Shown: one piece after another, positions 39,709 to 51,300 of the stretch
How positions within the stretch are numbered: the stretch's first letter is position 1
Layout: every line of letters starts with the position of its first letter
Assembly: GCF_035046505.1 (NCBI RefSeq)
Contig: NC_089822.1
Location: 268,719,024 to 268,783,023, forward strand
From: Tiliqua scincoides
Lineage: Eukaryota; Chordata; Lepidosauria; Squamata; Scincidae
Length of the DNA stretch: 64,000 nucleotides
Direction: 5' to 3'
Translations under genes and position numbers: made by a program
The notes under the pieces: model-generated
Seen by the model: the letters and a program-made list of their open reading frames with translations, nothing else
Databases searched by the model: none
Told to the model about the DNA's origin: nothing

Positions 39709-39945
39709 GTCAGTGTTACCCTGCACGTGCCTGATCTCGTCTGATCTCAGAAGCTAAGCAGGGTCAGGCCTGGTTAGTACTTGGATGGGAGACCGCCTGG
39801 GAATACCGGGCACTGCAGGCTTCTACCATGATCTCGGAAGCTAAGCAGGGTCAGGCCTGGTTAGTACTTGGATGGGAGACCACCTGGGAATACAGGAAAG
39901 ACTTATTCCATAGTCTTTCGAGACTGAAGGTTGCCAACCAATGCG
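39709..39945 (+). mobile_element. 5S rRNA-derived SINE with 1.6 5S units
   Basis: 39709-39823 is close to a whole vertebrate 5S rRNA gene, including the internal promoter parts GAAGCTAAGCAGGGTC and TTGGATGGGAGACCGCCTGG. 39827-39894 repeats the middle of 5S. Then comes a tail CATAGTCTTTCGAGACTGAAGGTTGCCAA, identical in type to the 3' end of the LINE at 56211-57315 (positions 57272-57300). A 5S head with a LINE tail defines a SINE3-type element. The missing 3' flank and the duplicated unit argue against a working 5S gene. Confidence 0.88.
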
Positions 39946-40106
39946 CATTATAAGCTATTCCTCCCACTCAGAGCCATTTGGGCAGTGACAGCAGCAAAGA
40001 GGTGCACTTTCAATAAAAGCAAAAAGCCCGTTCTCCAGTCTTAGAACCAGCTGCCCCCTTCCTGCTCCTTCCGAATTTATATTCTTCTGACTCCAGTCAG
40101 TCAGAA

Positions 40107-40182
40107 GTTGGTTGGTTGATTGGCAACCTTCAGTCTCGAAAGACTATGGTATGGTATAAGCCTACAGCACCCGGTATTAAGT
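40107..40182 (-). mobile_element. 5S-derived SINE, short copy
   Basis: The reversed tail GGCAACCTTCAGTCTCGAAA is joined to AAGCCTACAGCACCCGGTAT, the last ~20 bases of 5S. Truncated. Confidence 0.8.
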
Positions 40183-40322
40183 ATGGCCCAATTAATGACT
40201 TGTCATGCAGTTAGTGATGAGAAACATTCCGGTCGCCTTGACCTCTACTGTCTGTATCCTTCTTTTTCCAAGTTCATCCGGACCTGTCTCTGTCCTGCCA
40301 AAACTACTTTTGTGTCACAGCT

Positions 40323-41499
40323 TGTTACATGAAAATCCCCTTTTTCCCTTCCAAGTTGTGTTTTTATATCTAGTTATGTATTTTGGACTAAAATGCAGGC
40401 CTAAAACTTCTCTTTCAGGCCACAAAAGGAGTCAAATCTTAAGCTCACTCACCTCTCATGTTGATTGTCAGTCTGGGAAGACTCATTTTCTCCAGAGACA
40501 CTGGAAATGTCTTTATTGTTTAAGTCAATCACTGAATATGCAAACACCTTAAAGGAGGAGGACTTTGGCAGCAAAGTCTACCACCTATTGTTAACTAAAT
40601 TACAGCCATTAAGCCACCTCCAGCCTCAAATCCTGTAGCAACAGGAAGTAAGCTTCTCCCCCTCCCCCAGAGTCAAACTGAGTTCTGGACCCTTCCACCT
40701 TTTCTTTACATACTCCACGTGTACCATTGTGTGTTACTGAGCATGCCCACAGCTCTGGGATACTTCCGGTCAGTTTAGATCAACTTCCAGGCCCAAGACA
40801 AATCTTATAAGAGGGAACTCAGAGCACATGGGCTCTCTCTCTGACTGCCCACCGGCCGGAGTGGCCAGACTCTTCCTCCAACTCCCCCCCCCCGGACAGG
40901 TAAATATATCATTGCATCTAAACTCCCCCCCCTTCTTCCCTACCTATTCCTCCCTGCTCCCCCATCTTTAGTCAGCAACTGGGTTTAGCAGATTAAGGAA
41001 CCCCTATAATACCTCCCTACTTCCTGTCCATTTCTGATTCTTTTTCGGATGCACCCCAAAATACATAGCACACGCATCCACCACTAGTTAGGTACACCAG
41101 ACCAGTACTAGAAATCTATACTTATCGATTCTCTATGTGTATTATGTTTTACCTTTGTGTATTTTTGCAATAAAAATATAATCCTTTGATTGAAAGTTAC
41201 CTTTCTCCCAGTCTCATTAAGCTAAACAAGAGATTTCTTTGCTCTACGCTGTCTTGTATCCAGCCTATGGTCCCAAAAGTTTCCAGAAGGCTATAAGAAC
41301 ATAAGAACATAAGAACAGCCCCACTGGATCAGGCCATAGGCCCATCTAGTCCAGCTTCCTGTATCTCACAGCGGCCCACCAAATGCCCCAGGGAGCACAC
41401 CAGATAACAAGAGACCTCATCCTGGTGCTCTCCCCTACATCTGGCATTCTGACTTAACCCATTCCTAAATATGGCTAATATAAATAATTCCCCTAAACA
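40323..41499 (+). mobile_element. Solo LTR of an endogenous retrovirus-like element
   Basis: Starts TGTTACATGAAAATCCCC, has a TGCAATAAAAATATAATCC polyadenylation region and ends CCCCTAAACA. It is interrupted by a CR1-like LINE 3' fragment (about 41285-41467). It is homologous, in opposite orientation, to 29039-30219. No internal genes adjoin. An old fossil copy. Confidence 0.55.
41285..41467 (-). mobile_element. CR1-like LINE 3' fragment inside the LTR
   Basis: Three octamer tail units (ATAAGAAC)n followed by the standard 3' end. Nearly identical to 61610-61835, so it is a younger subfamily. Confidence 0.88.
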
Positions 41500-41639
41500 A
41501 AACAGCCTTTTTGGTAACAAGCTCACTGGCAGAACATCTCAGACAGAAAAACCGTGTGCAAGTTTAGTGCTGTATCCCTTTAAGTGCCGCGATTTCAACC
41601 GGTGTGCACATTGGTATGGCATGAAAGGTCCACAGGGGT

Positions 41640-41835
41640 GCCACGGGAGTTTGAACACAACGGTTGCAAACTGCTGATAAACACGTCTGAGTTCTGGGAC
41701 AGATAATTTGCTGTTGCAAATAGTTGCCCTGGAAACAGAGCTGCAGATCCCAGAAGAGATTCCTGGAAGCCAGCATCGCAAGAGGCAAAAGCCATATAGG
41801 TTAGTGTACCACGAGAAGAAAAACTATGTGGAAAA
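41640..41835. mobile_element. Family D MITE, partial
   Basis: GTTGCCCTGGAAACAGAGCT and GTACCACGAGAAGAAAAACT are family blocks. Confidence 0.5.
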
Positions 41836-41871
41836 TAGGTACTTGAGTGAATATAACTGCTAAGCAACTTA

Positions 41872-42062
41872 GGGCGCAATCCTCACCCCTTATGTCAGTG
41901 CTTTCCAGCACTGGCATAGCGGTGCCAATGGGACGTGTGCTGCATCCTGCAGTTGGGTGCCACTCACGGAGGCCTCCTCAAAGGAAGGGAGTGTTTGTTC
42001 CCTTTCCTCAGAGCTGCATTGCCCTGATGTCAGTACTGACATAAGGGGTTAGGATTGCGCCC
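41872..42062. mobile_element. Harbinger-like MITE with TTA duplication
   Basis: The inverted ends GGGCGCAATCCTCACCCCTT and AAGGGGTTAGGATTGCGCCC extend over ~28 bp. Flanking TTA occurs at 41869-41871 and 42063-42065. A 3-bp TWA duplication is the PIF/Harbinger habit. Confidence 0.82.
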
Positions 42063-42065
42063 TTA

Positions 42066-42671
42066 GAGGAAAACATTTTGCACAGTAATCATGAGTAACT
42101 TATGATCATTCTTAATCACGATGTATCAGTAAGGAGGTGGATGGTCTGCTTTGTTTTCGGCAGGTAGAAAGTGGATCACGTGGTTTGCTGGAGGAAGGTG
42201 ACAGTAGCAGCAGCCGCCCCCTCAGGTTGGAAGACACCCCAACTCCGCTGCCCTCACTCCCCTTGCAGTCCACCACTGATGCAACCAGCCTCATGGATGG
42301 GCTGTCACAATCATGCCCACCGGACCACCTTGGGTTGCCTGCTTTTGCATTTGCTTGCTCTGCAATATCTTTTCCCCTAGTGCTGCACCAAAGCAGGCAA
42401 GGGGGGAGGATTTATATTTACAACAATCCTGTGAGGCAGTCCAATGCAATTATTGACTAACTTTTCTACGCAGTTCTCAGACTTGTGCAGTTTCTGCATA
42501 ACCCCATGCACCAGGTCACTTTCTGTCAGGGGAAGTTCTGGGTTCCCAGCAAAAATGGAACACCAGCTACAAAACACCCCTCAGGCTGCAGTAAATGTCA
42601 GCCTATTATAGTGTAGAAGCAACAGGAAAAATGCACAAATGCACCCTCTAAGGCTTTTACATTCCCTCTAA
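42066..42671. other. No gene recognised
   Basis: Non-coding sequence; no splice-flanked domain. Confidence 0.45.
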
Positions 42672-42761
42672 GGCTGCAATCCTAACCACACTTTCCTGAG
42701 AGTAAGCCCCATTGAACAAAATAGGACTTACTTCTGAGTCGACCGGGTTAGGATTGTGGCC
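42672..42761. mobile_element. 90-bp Harbinger-like MITE
   Basis: GGCTGCAATCCTAACC and GGTTAGGATTGTGGCC are inverted ends, flanked by TAA at 42669-42671 and 42762-42764. Other copies: 13917, 21413, 58087, 59780 and inside 5664-6029. Confidence 0.8.
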
Positions 42762-43136
42762 TAAGTGAAACAGGAAGTCCCACAATTCCAAGTTTCCAGG
42801 CAGGACATGAGGTAAGGGTTTGGGGGGTTTTTTTAGTGGAGAAGCAGCAGAACTGATGTGGCATCAGGTGGCATTCCGGGTCATGCCACCCCTGGATGGA
42901 TCAACCATTTTTAAAACATTGGCTCAGACACTGCTACAGTTTTGCACAAGCCTTGCTTGAAAAGCCCTCCTAGTTATGTAGCAACTGTTGTTTCTTGATT
43001 ATTTAAATGTCTTTTTGCAAAAAGACTAAGACCACTCCCTGAGCTTTTTATTGGGTTGTTAAATGCTTTTCGATAACATTTATTTGGCATTTTGATACTT
43101 GAAGTTTTGTCGTATCTATTTTATTACTTATTTTCC

Positions 43137-43355
43137 AGATTTTTATACCACCCTTCTCCAAGGAGCTCAGCTCAGGGTGGTGTACCTAGTTTCTTCCCAC
43201 CTTCCATCCTCACATCAATCTTGTGAGGTAGGTTGGGCTGAGAGATAATTACTGGCCCAAGGTCACCCAGGAAGTTTCATGTCTGAGCAGTGATTTGAAC
43301 CTGGGTCTTGCAAACCCAAGTCCAGCTACAGAACCACTATACCATCCTGGCTCCT
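43137..43355 (-). mobile_element. tRNA-derived SINE
   Basis: On minus the head GGATGGTATAGTGGTTCTGT and CCCAGGTTCAAATC carry tRNA-like A and B boxes. The body has CCTGGGTGACCTTGGGCCAG and the 3' end CCACCCTGAGCTGAGC. Full-length with some decay. Confidence 0.8.
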
Positions 43356-43583
43356 GACTTTACATCTGAAATAGATTTAAACTATATTCTCCCCCCCCCC
43401 CCATCTTTTCCAACATGTCAGGAAATTTCTTGTTACAAAAAGGGCACAGAACCAAATACACATGGATTCAGTAGTACACGTTAAAATGCAAGTCCGAAGT
43501 CAAAGATCTCGGGGGCCAGTCTAGTGAAGAGCTAGCAGCTTGACGGGGCTTGTGGCGAAGAGGTTTCTGCAACGTACAAGTCA

Positions 43584-45331
43584 TCACTCCCACCCTACGT
43601 AGTTTATTTGGTAATTAATAGATTGGGAATCATGATGAACATGGTTGGCATTTGTTTTCACATTTATATGATCTACATGCTTGGCTTTATGATGCTCCAC
43701 AAAGTTTGGCCTGGTATAGAAACTTTCCCCACAGTGTATACATTTATATGGTTTCTCTCCTGTATGGGTTTTCTGGTGGGCAATGAGATTTGAACTCAGG
43801 TTAAACCTTTTCCCGCATTCTGAGCACTGGTACGGTTTTTCTCCGGTGTGAGTTCTCTGATGTCTAATAAGGCCTGAGCTACAGGTGAAGCTTTTCCCAC
43901 AGTCTGAACACTCATATGGCTTCTCTCCTGTGTGGATTCTCTGATGGACATTTAGCTGTGAGCTCACACTGAAGAATTTGCCACAGTGCAGGCACTGGTA
44001 TGGCTTCTCCCCCGTATGAGTTCTCTGATGGGCAATAAGATTTGAGCTCAAAATGAAGTTTTTGCCACAGTCTGCGCAATTGTACGGTTTCTCGCCTGTG
44101 TGGATCCTCTGATGCCTAATGAGGCTCGAGCTGCAAGTGAAGCTCTTCCCACAGTCTGCGCAGTCGTATGGTTTTTCCCCTCCATGCGTTCTCCTGTGTG
44201 CATTGAGGCTGGACCTCAAGTAAACGCTTTTGGGACAGTCTGCACACTTAAAAGGTTTCTTGCCTGTGTGGATTTTCTCATGGGCACTAAGGCTCGATCT
44301 CACGCTGAAGCTTTTCCCGCAGTCTGAGCATTCATACGGCTTCTCGCCTGTGTGGGTCCTCTGATGCACACTAAGCTGAGAACTCACACTGAAGGTTTTG
44401 CCACAGTCTGTGCATTCATAGGGCTTTTCGCCTGTGTGGGTCCTCTGGTGCCTGACGAGGCTGGAGCTGCAGCTGAAGCTTTTTCCACAGTCTGGGCACT
44501 CGTATGGTTTATCCTCTGTGTGGATGCGCTGATGCCGAATAAGACTTGAGCTGCAGTTGAAACTTCTCCCACAGTCTGAGCACTGGTACGGCTTCTCTCC
44601 GGTATGGATTCTTTCATGTGCAATCAGATTTGAGCTCTGGCTGAAACTTTTCCCGCACACTGCGCACGTATAGGGTTTTTCTCCTCTGTGAGTTCTCACG
44701 TGTGCGATGAGGGCAGACTTCTGACTGAAGCTCTTCCCGCAGTCCGAGCACTTGTATGGCTTCTCTCCAGTGTGGATTCTCTCGTGGGCAACCAGGCTGG
44801 ACTTCAAGCTGAAGCTCCTCCCGCACTTGGAACACTCATAGGGTTTCTCTTCCGTGTGGATTCTTTCGTGGGCGATCAGGCTCGAGGTCTGGCTGAAACT
44901 CCTCCCGCAGATCGAACACTCATAAGGCTTCTCCTCTGTGTGGATTCTCTCGTGGGCAATGAGAGTTGATTTCTTACCAAAGCACTTCCCACACCTCAGA
45001 CATTTGTAGGGTTTCTCTCCTGTGTGGATCCTCTCATGCGCCATAAGGTTAGAGCTGTTACTGAAATGCTTTCCACATTTGCTGCACATCATCTGTCTCC
45101 TGTATCTGTTTCCACTGCAGTTTTTAGTGTCTGCCACATGAAGAGCTGGCTTACTGATCCCTTTTCCAGAAGGAAGTTCCTCTGGCTTTTTTGTTCTTTG
45201 CTTATTTTCTGAAGTCTGTTCCTGCTCAGGAATGCGGACAGCATCACTGGCTGCTTCTTCAGATTTGCAAGATAATTGTTCAGAATTTTCCATGTTGGAA
45301 GTCATTTCCTCTTCTGCCACTGAGCCTCGAC
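43584..45331 (-). CDS. Zinc-finger exon, 17 fingers
   Basis: Acceptor TTGTTTCATCAG, phase 1. Spacer: about 85 residues, rich in Glu, Ser and Lys. Contact residues (-1,2,3,6) are NSNA, KSTA, QSSA, LSSA, QSAA, QSNA, CSSR, CSSR, VSQV, VSSA, LSSA, CSSR, LSNA, VSQV, CSGR, LSNA and TPNE. The set CSSR/LSNA/VSQV recurs, pointing to block duplication of fingers. Finger 11 has Val for the core Phe (CPKSVYL). The last finger has an extra residue before its final His (HHKAKH). Confidence 0.95.
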
Positions 45332-48300
45332 CTGATGAAACAAGGACAGAATAAAAGTAAGAGAGTTTCATTTACACGGGGGGGGGGGGGGGGGAGGAGC
45401 CTCAGCTTCTTCTTGAGCACAGTATGGGTCACTTGGACACAGCAGCTGAACCAAGGGATAAGGTTGCCATTTAGCATCTCAGTTAGAGCAAAATGCGGCT
45501 ACATTGGCTTTCCATTTCTCAATTTAATTCAGACTGATAGAAGAGGGTCAGATCCACCAAGATTCTGTTTTCTATGGCTAGGTAAGTCTCAGATTTCATC
45601 ATGAGGCCTACATGATTGAATGCTCTTCCAAACAAACATACTCTCCCTTCATCAAGAAAACTAACATGTTAGGCACAAGTATTGGCAACCTTCAGTCTCG
45701 AAAGACTCTGGTATCGCGCTCTGAAAGGTGGTTCTGGCACAGCGTCTAGTGTGGCTGAAAAGGCCAATCCGGGAGTGACAATCCCTTCCACACCGGGAGC
45801 AAGTGCAGTCTGTCCCTGGTCTGTCTCCCTGGCTATGGGCCTTCCTTCTTTGCCTCAGACTGCTGGCCAAGTGTCTCTTCAAACTGGGAAAGGCCATGCT
45901 GCACAGCCTGCCTCCAAGCGGACCGCTCAGAGGCACATGTTAGGCACAAGAGGCTGCAACATTCTCTCTCAGGTGCTAGTTTTCTGTAAGCAGGGATTGA
46001 TTTTTTTTTTTTAACAAGAAGCACTCATTACATTCCAGGTTGGCCTACATCATGCCCACAAAATATTTAACAAAGACATACCTTATATACCGTTAAAAAA
46101 ATTAAACAGAGAGGCTAGGTGGGCTGCAAAAAACATGTGCTGGCTAACATTTCCGATTTGGATAGCTTGAGTAAGTTACACATTAACTTCCGCCATGTGT
46201 CACAGTAGCCCTTCTCTCTTGTAAAGAACCCCCAAAAGCAGAGTCTCCAGGAAACTGGAAGTGTCATTACAAGAGGCAAAGACCACAGAGAAGACCACAG
46301 AGGTCAGTGTGCCATGAGAAGAAAAATGCTAAAAATCATTGAGTTAACCATTACCTTTCCCCTCATAAGAACATCAGAAGAACCCTGCTGGATCAGGCCA
46401 AAGGCCCATCTAGCCCAGCTTCCTGTATCTCACAGTGGCCCACCAAATGCTTCATGGGGCACACAAGACAAAAGACACAACCTGCGTCCTGGTGCCCTCC
46501 CCTGCATCTGGCAATCAGAGGCAGCCAACCTCCTCTCTCTCCTCCAGTACAATTTGCCAGCTCCTTCCCAAGGGTGTTTTGGCAAGAGCAAAGGGGTCAC
46601 TGAGGCTTTGCTACATGAGGCTGAAGTGCAAGGCATGGTCAACTCTCAGACTATATTCAGAATCTGATTAACCAATGGTTATCCATTTGAACCCTGGCTA
46701 TCAATGGTAATGCATGTGGGGGAAACAGAAGCAGGAGCGAGTCAGGCAGTCCAATACAGTGAGACTCCTCAAACTCAAACTCTGGGAGCAAGAATACGTA
46801 ACACTACTGTCAAATTTAAATCCGACCTGTTCACCCCTTTTCTTTGGATTGTCCCCCTCCCTTGGCCGCCCTGCGAATTATTTTGTCCAACTCACTAATC
46901 CCAGCAAAAGAAGGGCTTTCATGTTAGCAAGATTGAACATATTTCCATCTGCAGTACACCAAGGGAGATTTTCTAAAACCTCCTGTTCAAATAGATTATG
47001 TTTTTTTTGTTCTGCTGAACCAGATACCCTGGACCACATCCTTCTTCGGTGCCCCGCCCATCATAATCTCAGGTCCCACCTACTTGGCCCTTTTCTTTCT
47101 TCTCTTCCTGTTTCCCTTGTTGATCCTTTCCCAATTCTTCTTAGCAATTATTCCCCTCCCATCACCAACTTGGTGGTGGAATTTTTAGTGGTAGTCTCTA
47201 TGGCAAAGGCCAGAAGCTAATACCTGGTAAAGTGTATCTATTTGCTATGTTATATTTATTATTGTGTCTGTGGACTTCCAATATGCCAATAAAGGTTTAC
47301 CAAAGTAATACAGTGAGACTATTTAAAGAGAAGAGGCCCTACAGGCTAGGGATGGCCAAAGAGATGCAGGCACGCCACTGGAGAAACTCCCACTGGAAAT
47401 GGGAAACAGCAGCCAGGGGTTGAAGGAACCTCCTCTTTACCTCTGCATCCTGGCAGGACATCCTGAAGGATAGACCTTTCTTCCAAGAGAGTGCTGGAGT
47501 TCTGTTCCAGCTCCGCCAAATCTGGTTCAGGTTTCAGAATAATGGTACCTTCCATGCTAGAAAAATATAATAAAGGTTTTTTTGTTTTGTTTTTTTAAAA
47601 AAAGGCCTGACTCCTGCTCAAGTCATTTCCCTTAACTCTCCCCTAGGTTCCTAAGGCACCATCTTCACCTTCTGTGGGCCAATCCTCTCCAACTTTCCAG
47701 CACTGATGCAACTGCAATGCAGCCCCAAGGTAAGGGAACAAACATTTCCTTATCTTGAGGAGGCTTTTATGAGTTTCCTCCCCACTGCAGGATCCTGTTG
47801 TCATGGTTGCATCAACACTGGCAAGTTGAACAGGATTGAGCCCTGCTGCCCTCACAGGATTCCCAGAAGAATCTGTTCCTTGTTCCCTCTGCATGTCCAA
47901 AGTTGCAACCATTCTCCCCATAGCTTTTTCCATCACCAATTCACTGCTGAATCCTGAGCTTTCTTTCAGGACAAGACCGTAGCTAAGTGGTAGAGCTCTG
48001 CATGCAAAAGGGCCCGATTTCAATCTCTAGCATCTCCAGGTATGGCTGGGAAAAGCTCCTGTCCAAAATCTGGAGAGCACCTGCCAGTCAGTGCATACAG
48101 CGAGATGAATCAATGCTGTGATTCAGCATCAGGTACCTCACAGTGTCCTCCTGCCCCATCTTGCATCATTGAAATATCCCCCTAGATGTGGCTTGTTTGT
48201 TTCATGTTGCCATACACTGAAAGCAAAGCCCCCCTCTTTCAAGCCCAACCTTCCCTGCCACCACAAATGCCTGCCACCACAACAAATAATATCCCATCTC

Positions 48301-51300
48301 CACCTCATGCATGCAATTTGCATGCAATGCAAAAAATCAAAACTTCACATATAGGCTGATGGGTTCTAAGCTGTCTGTGACAGATCAGGAGAGAGATCTT
48401 GGGGGGGGTGGTGGACAGGTCGATGAAAGTGTCAACCCAATGTGCGGCGGCAGTGAAGAAGACCAATTCTATGCTTGGGATCATTAGGAAAGGTATTGAG
48501 AACAAAACGGCTAATATTATAATGCCATTGTACAAATCGACGGTAAGGCCACACCTGGAGTATTGTGTCCAGTTCTGGTCGCCACATCTCCAAAAGGACA
48601 TAGTGGAAATGGAAAAGGTGCAAAAGAGAGCAACTAAGATGATTACTGGGCTGGGGCACCTTCCTTATGAGGAAAGGCTACGGCGTTTGGGCCTCTTCAG
48701 CCTAGAAAAGAGGTGCCTGAGGGGGGACATGATTGAGACATACAAAATTATGCATGGGAAGGATAAAGTGGATAGAGAGATGCCCTTTACACTCTCACAT
48801 AACACCAGAACCAGGGGACATCCACTAAAATTGAGCGTTGGGAGGGTTAGGACAGACAAAAGAAAATATTTCTTTATTCAGTGTGTGGTCGGTCTGTGGA
48901 ACTCCTTGCTGCAGGATGTGGTGATGGCATCTGGCCTGGACGCCTTTAAAAGGGGATTGGACAAGTTTCTGGAGGAAAAATCCATTATGGGTTACAAGCC
49001 ATGATGTGTATATGCAACCTCCTGATTTTAGAAATGGACTGTCAGAATGCGAAGGCAAGGGAAGGCACCAGGATGCAGGTCTCTTGTTAACTGGTGTGCT
49101 CCCTGGGGCATTTGGTGGGCCGCTGTGAGATACGGGAAGCTGGACTAGATGGGCCTATGGCCTGATCCAGTGGGGCTGTTCTTATGTTCTTAAGTTTCTT
49201 TTAATGCCGAAAACTGCACGTATTCTGCAGAGCATCTTGCAATTCTCCCAACACTCAATTTTAGTGGATGTCCCCTGGTTCTGGTGTTATGAGAGAGTGT
49301 AAAGAGCATCTCTCTATCCACTTTATCCTTCCCCTGCATAATTTTGTATGTCTCAATAATGTCCCCCCTCAGGCGCCTCTTTTCTAGGCTGAAAATCATC
49401 TTAGTCGCTCTCTTTTGCACCTTTTCCATCTCCACTATATCCTTTTTGAGATGTGACGACCACAACTGGATGCAATACTCCAGGGGTGGCCTTAACATCA
49501 ATTTGTACAATGGCATTATAATATTAGCCGTAATGGGTATGTGCAACTCCTGATTTTAGAAATGGGCTACGTCAGAATGCCAGATGCAGGGGAGGGCACC
49601 AGGATGCAGGTCTCTTGTTATCTGGTGTGCTCCCTGGGGCATTTGGTGGGCCACTGTGAGATACAGGAAGCTGGACTAGATGGGCCGATGGCCTGATCCA
49701 GCGGGGCTCTTCTTATGTTCTTACTGGCTGCTTTCAAAAAATTGGAGCTTTTCCTGGATTGTTTATTTGTTGCTGGGTTGTTTTTAATCTTACTGCCATT
49801 TCCATCCTGTTTGTCATTCACTGGTTTGTTTAGCTTTATGTTCACTTTAGCTGTAAGCCACCTTGAACGGTTTTTGGAGAAATGGGATATATATGTATTT
49901 AACTAAGGGTGGAATCCTAAGTGCACCCTGGGCTGGCGCAAGTCCCTTTCGCCAGTCCAGGAGGGTCACAAACGTGCCATAAAGCACGTTTGCACTTCTT
50001 CGTGTGTTGGCTGGGCTGGTGCAGGGATGCTTGCCGGCCCACAGAGGCTGCATCCAGACTCCGCACCAATATGGAAAGGTAAGGCTGCGTCAGCCGAGTT
50101 CAGCCAACACAGGGGCGTGGGGAGGGCGGGGAGAAGTTCCAGGGGGTGGGCGGGTGGGCAGTAGGAGGCAGGGCTGGGACCCAGCAGTTATGCCGGATCC
50201 CGACCCCATTCCCCACGCAGCACAGAGCAGCTCCAAGCCACTCCATTCTCCTCAGACTTGCATCACCTCCTGTGGTGGCGCAGGTCCGAGGAGACCCATT
50301 GGGGCTGTGGTGGCCTACTCGGAGATAAGGGGAAGAATTTTCCCTTGCCTCTGGCTGAGCCACAGTTGACCCCAACATTGCGCTGAATACAGCGCAGGCC
50401 TCCAGGCCTGCCTGTTCCAGCACAAGATAGGATTGCGCTGTAAAGCTAATAAGAAGGTAGCCAAAACTCACCTGCTTTGCAGGCCTCCAACAGCCTGAAA
50501 GGAACAAGAAAAGTGGTTAACTGGGAAGGAAGTTAGAAGACTGTTCTGGCGCATCTTGCTCAGAGAGAAACTATCCTATGTTCAAGTTGAGATATTCTAC
50601 AGATATTATTCTTGCATAATGCAAGCACAGATATCTTTACTGTATATACTGTATATACTTATATACAGATATACTTAGACCTCTCAGTATTCATTTTGTT
50701 AAAAGGGGTATTTGTAATCCTTATGTTTATAATGGTTGGTGAAATCTCTGAAATGACATACCAGTAGGCCAAAACTTCAAAATGGTAGCCATTACTCACA
50801 TGCAAAAGGCTCCTTGGTGCTACCATGACTTTGAAGTCTCTCCTGAACCTCAAAACCAGACCCTTGCCTGAACCTTTCTGTTTGGAAAGAGGAGGGAGAC
50901 TAGATTCAGTTTCTCCCCCTCCCCACCCTTTCTGTCCCTGCCATTCTCTTTTGTCTAGACCAGGGGTGCCCAAACCCTGACCCGGGGGCCACTTGCGGCC
51001 CTCGAGGGCTCCCAATCTGGCCCACAGGGAGCCCCCAGTCTCCAATGAGCCTCTGGCCCTCCAAAGACTTGCTGGAGCCCATGCTAGCCCAATGTAACTG
51101 CTCTCAGCATGAGAGTGACTGTTCCGACTTCTCACCTGAGCTGTAGGACGAGGGCTCCCTCCACTGCCTGCTGTTCCACATCTGTGATGCAGCAGCGGCA
51201 GCAAAGAAAAGGCTGGCCTTGCTTGGTGCAAGGCCTTTTATAGGCCTTGAGCTGTTGCAAGACCTTCATTCAGTCATATAAGTTCCAACTCTAATATATT

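Noticed and set aside
39709-39894. Functional 5S rRNA gene
   Set aside because: The 5' end is altered, a second partial unit follows at once, no T-run terminator follows, and the tail is that of a LINE. It is a SINE.
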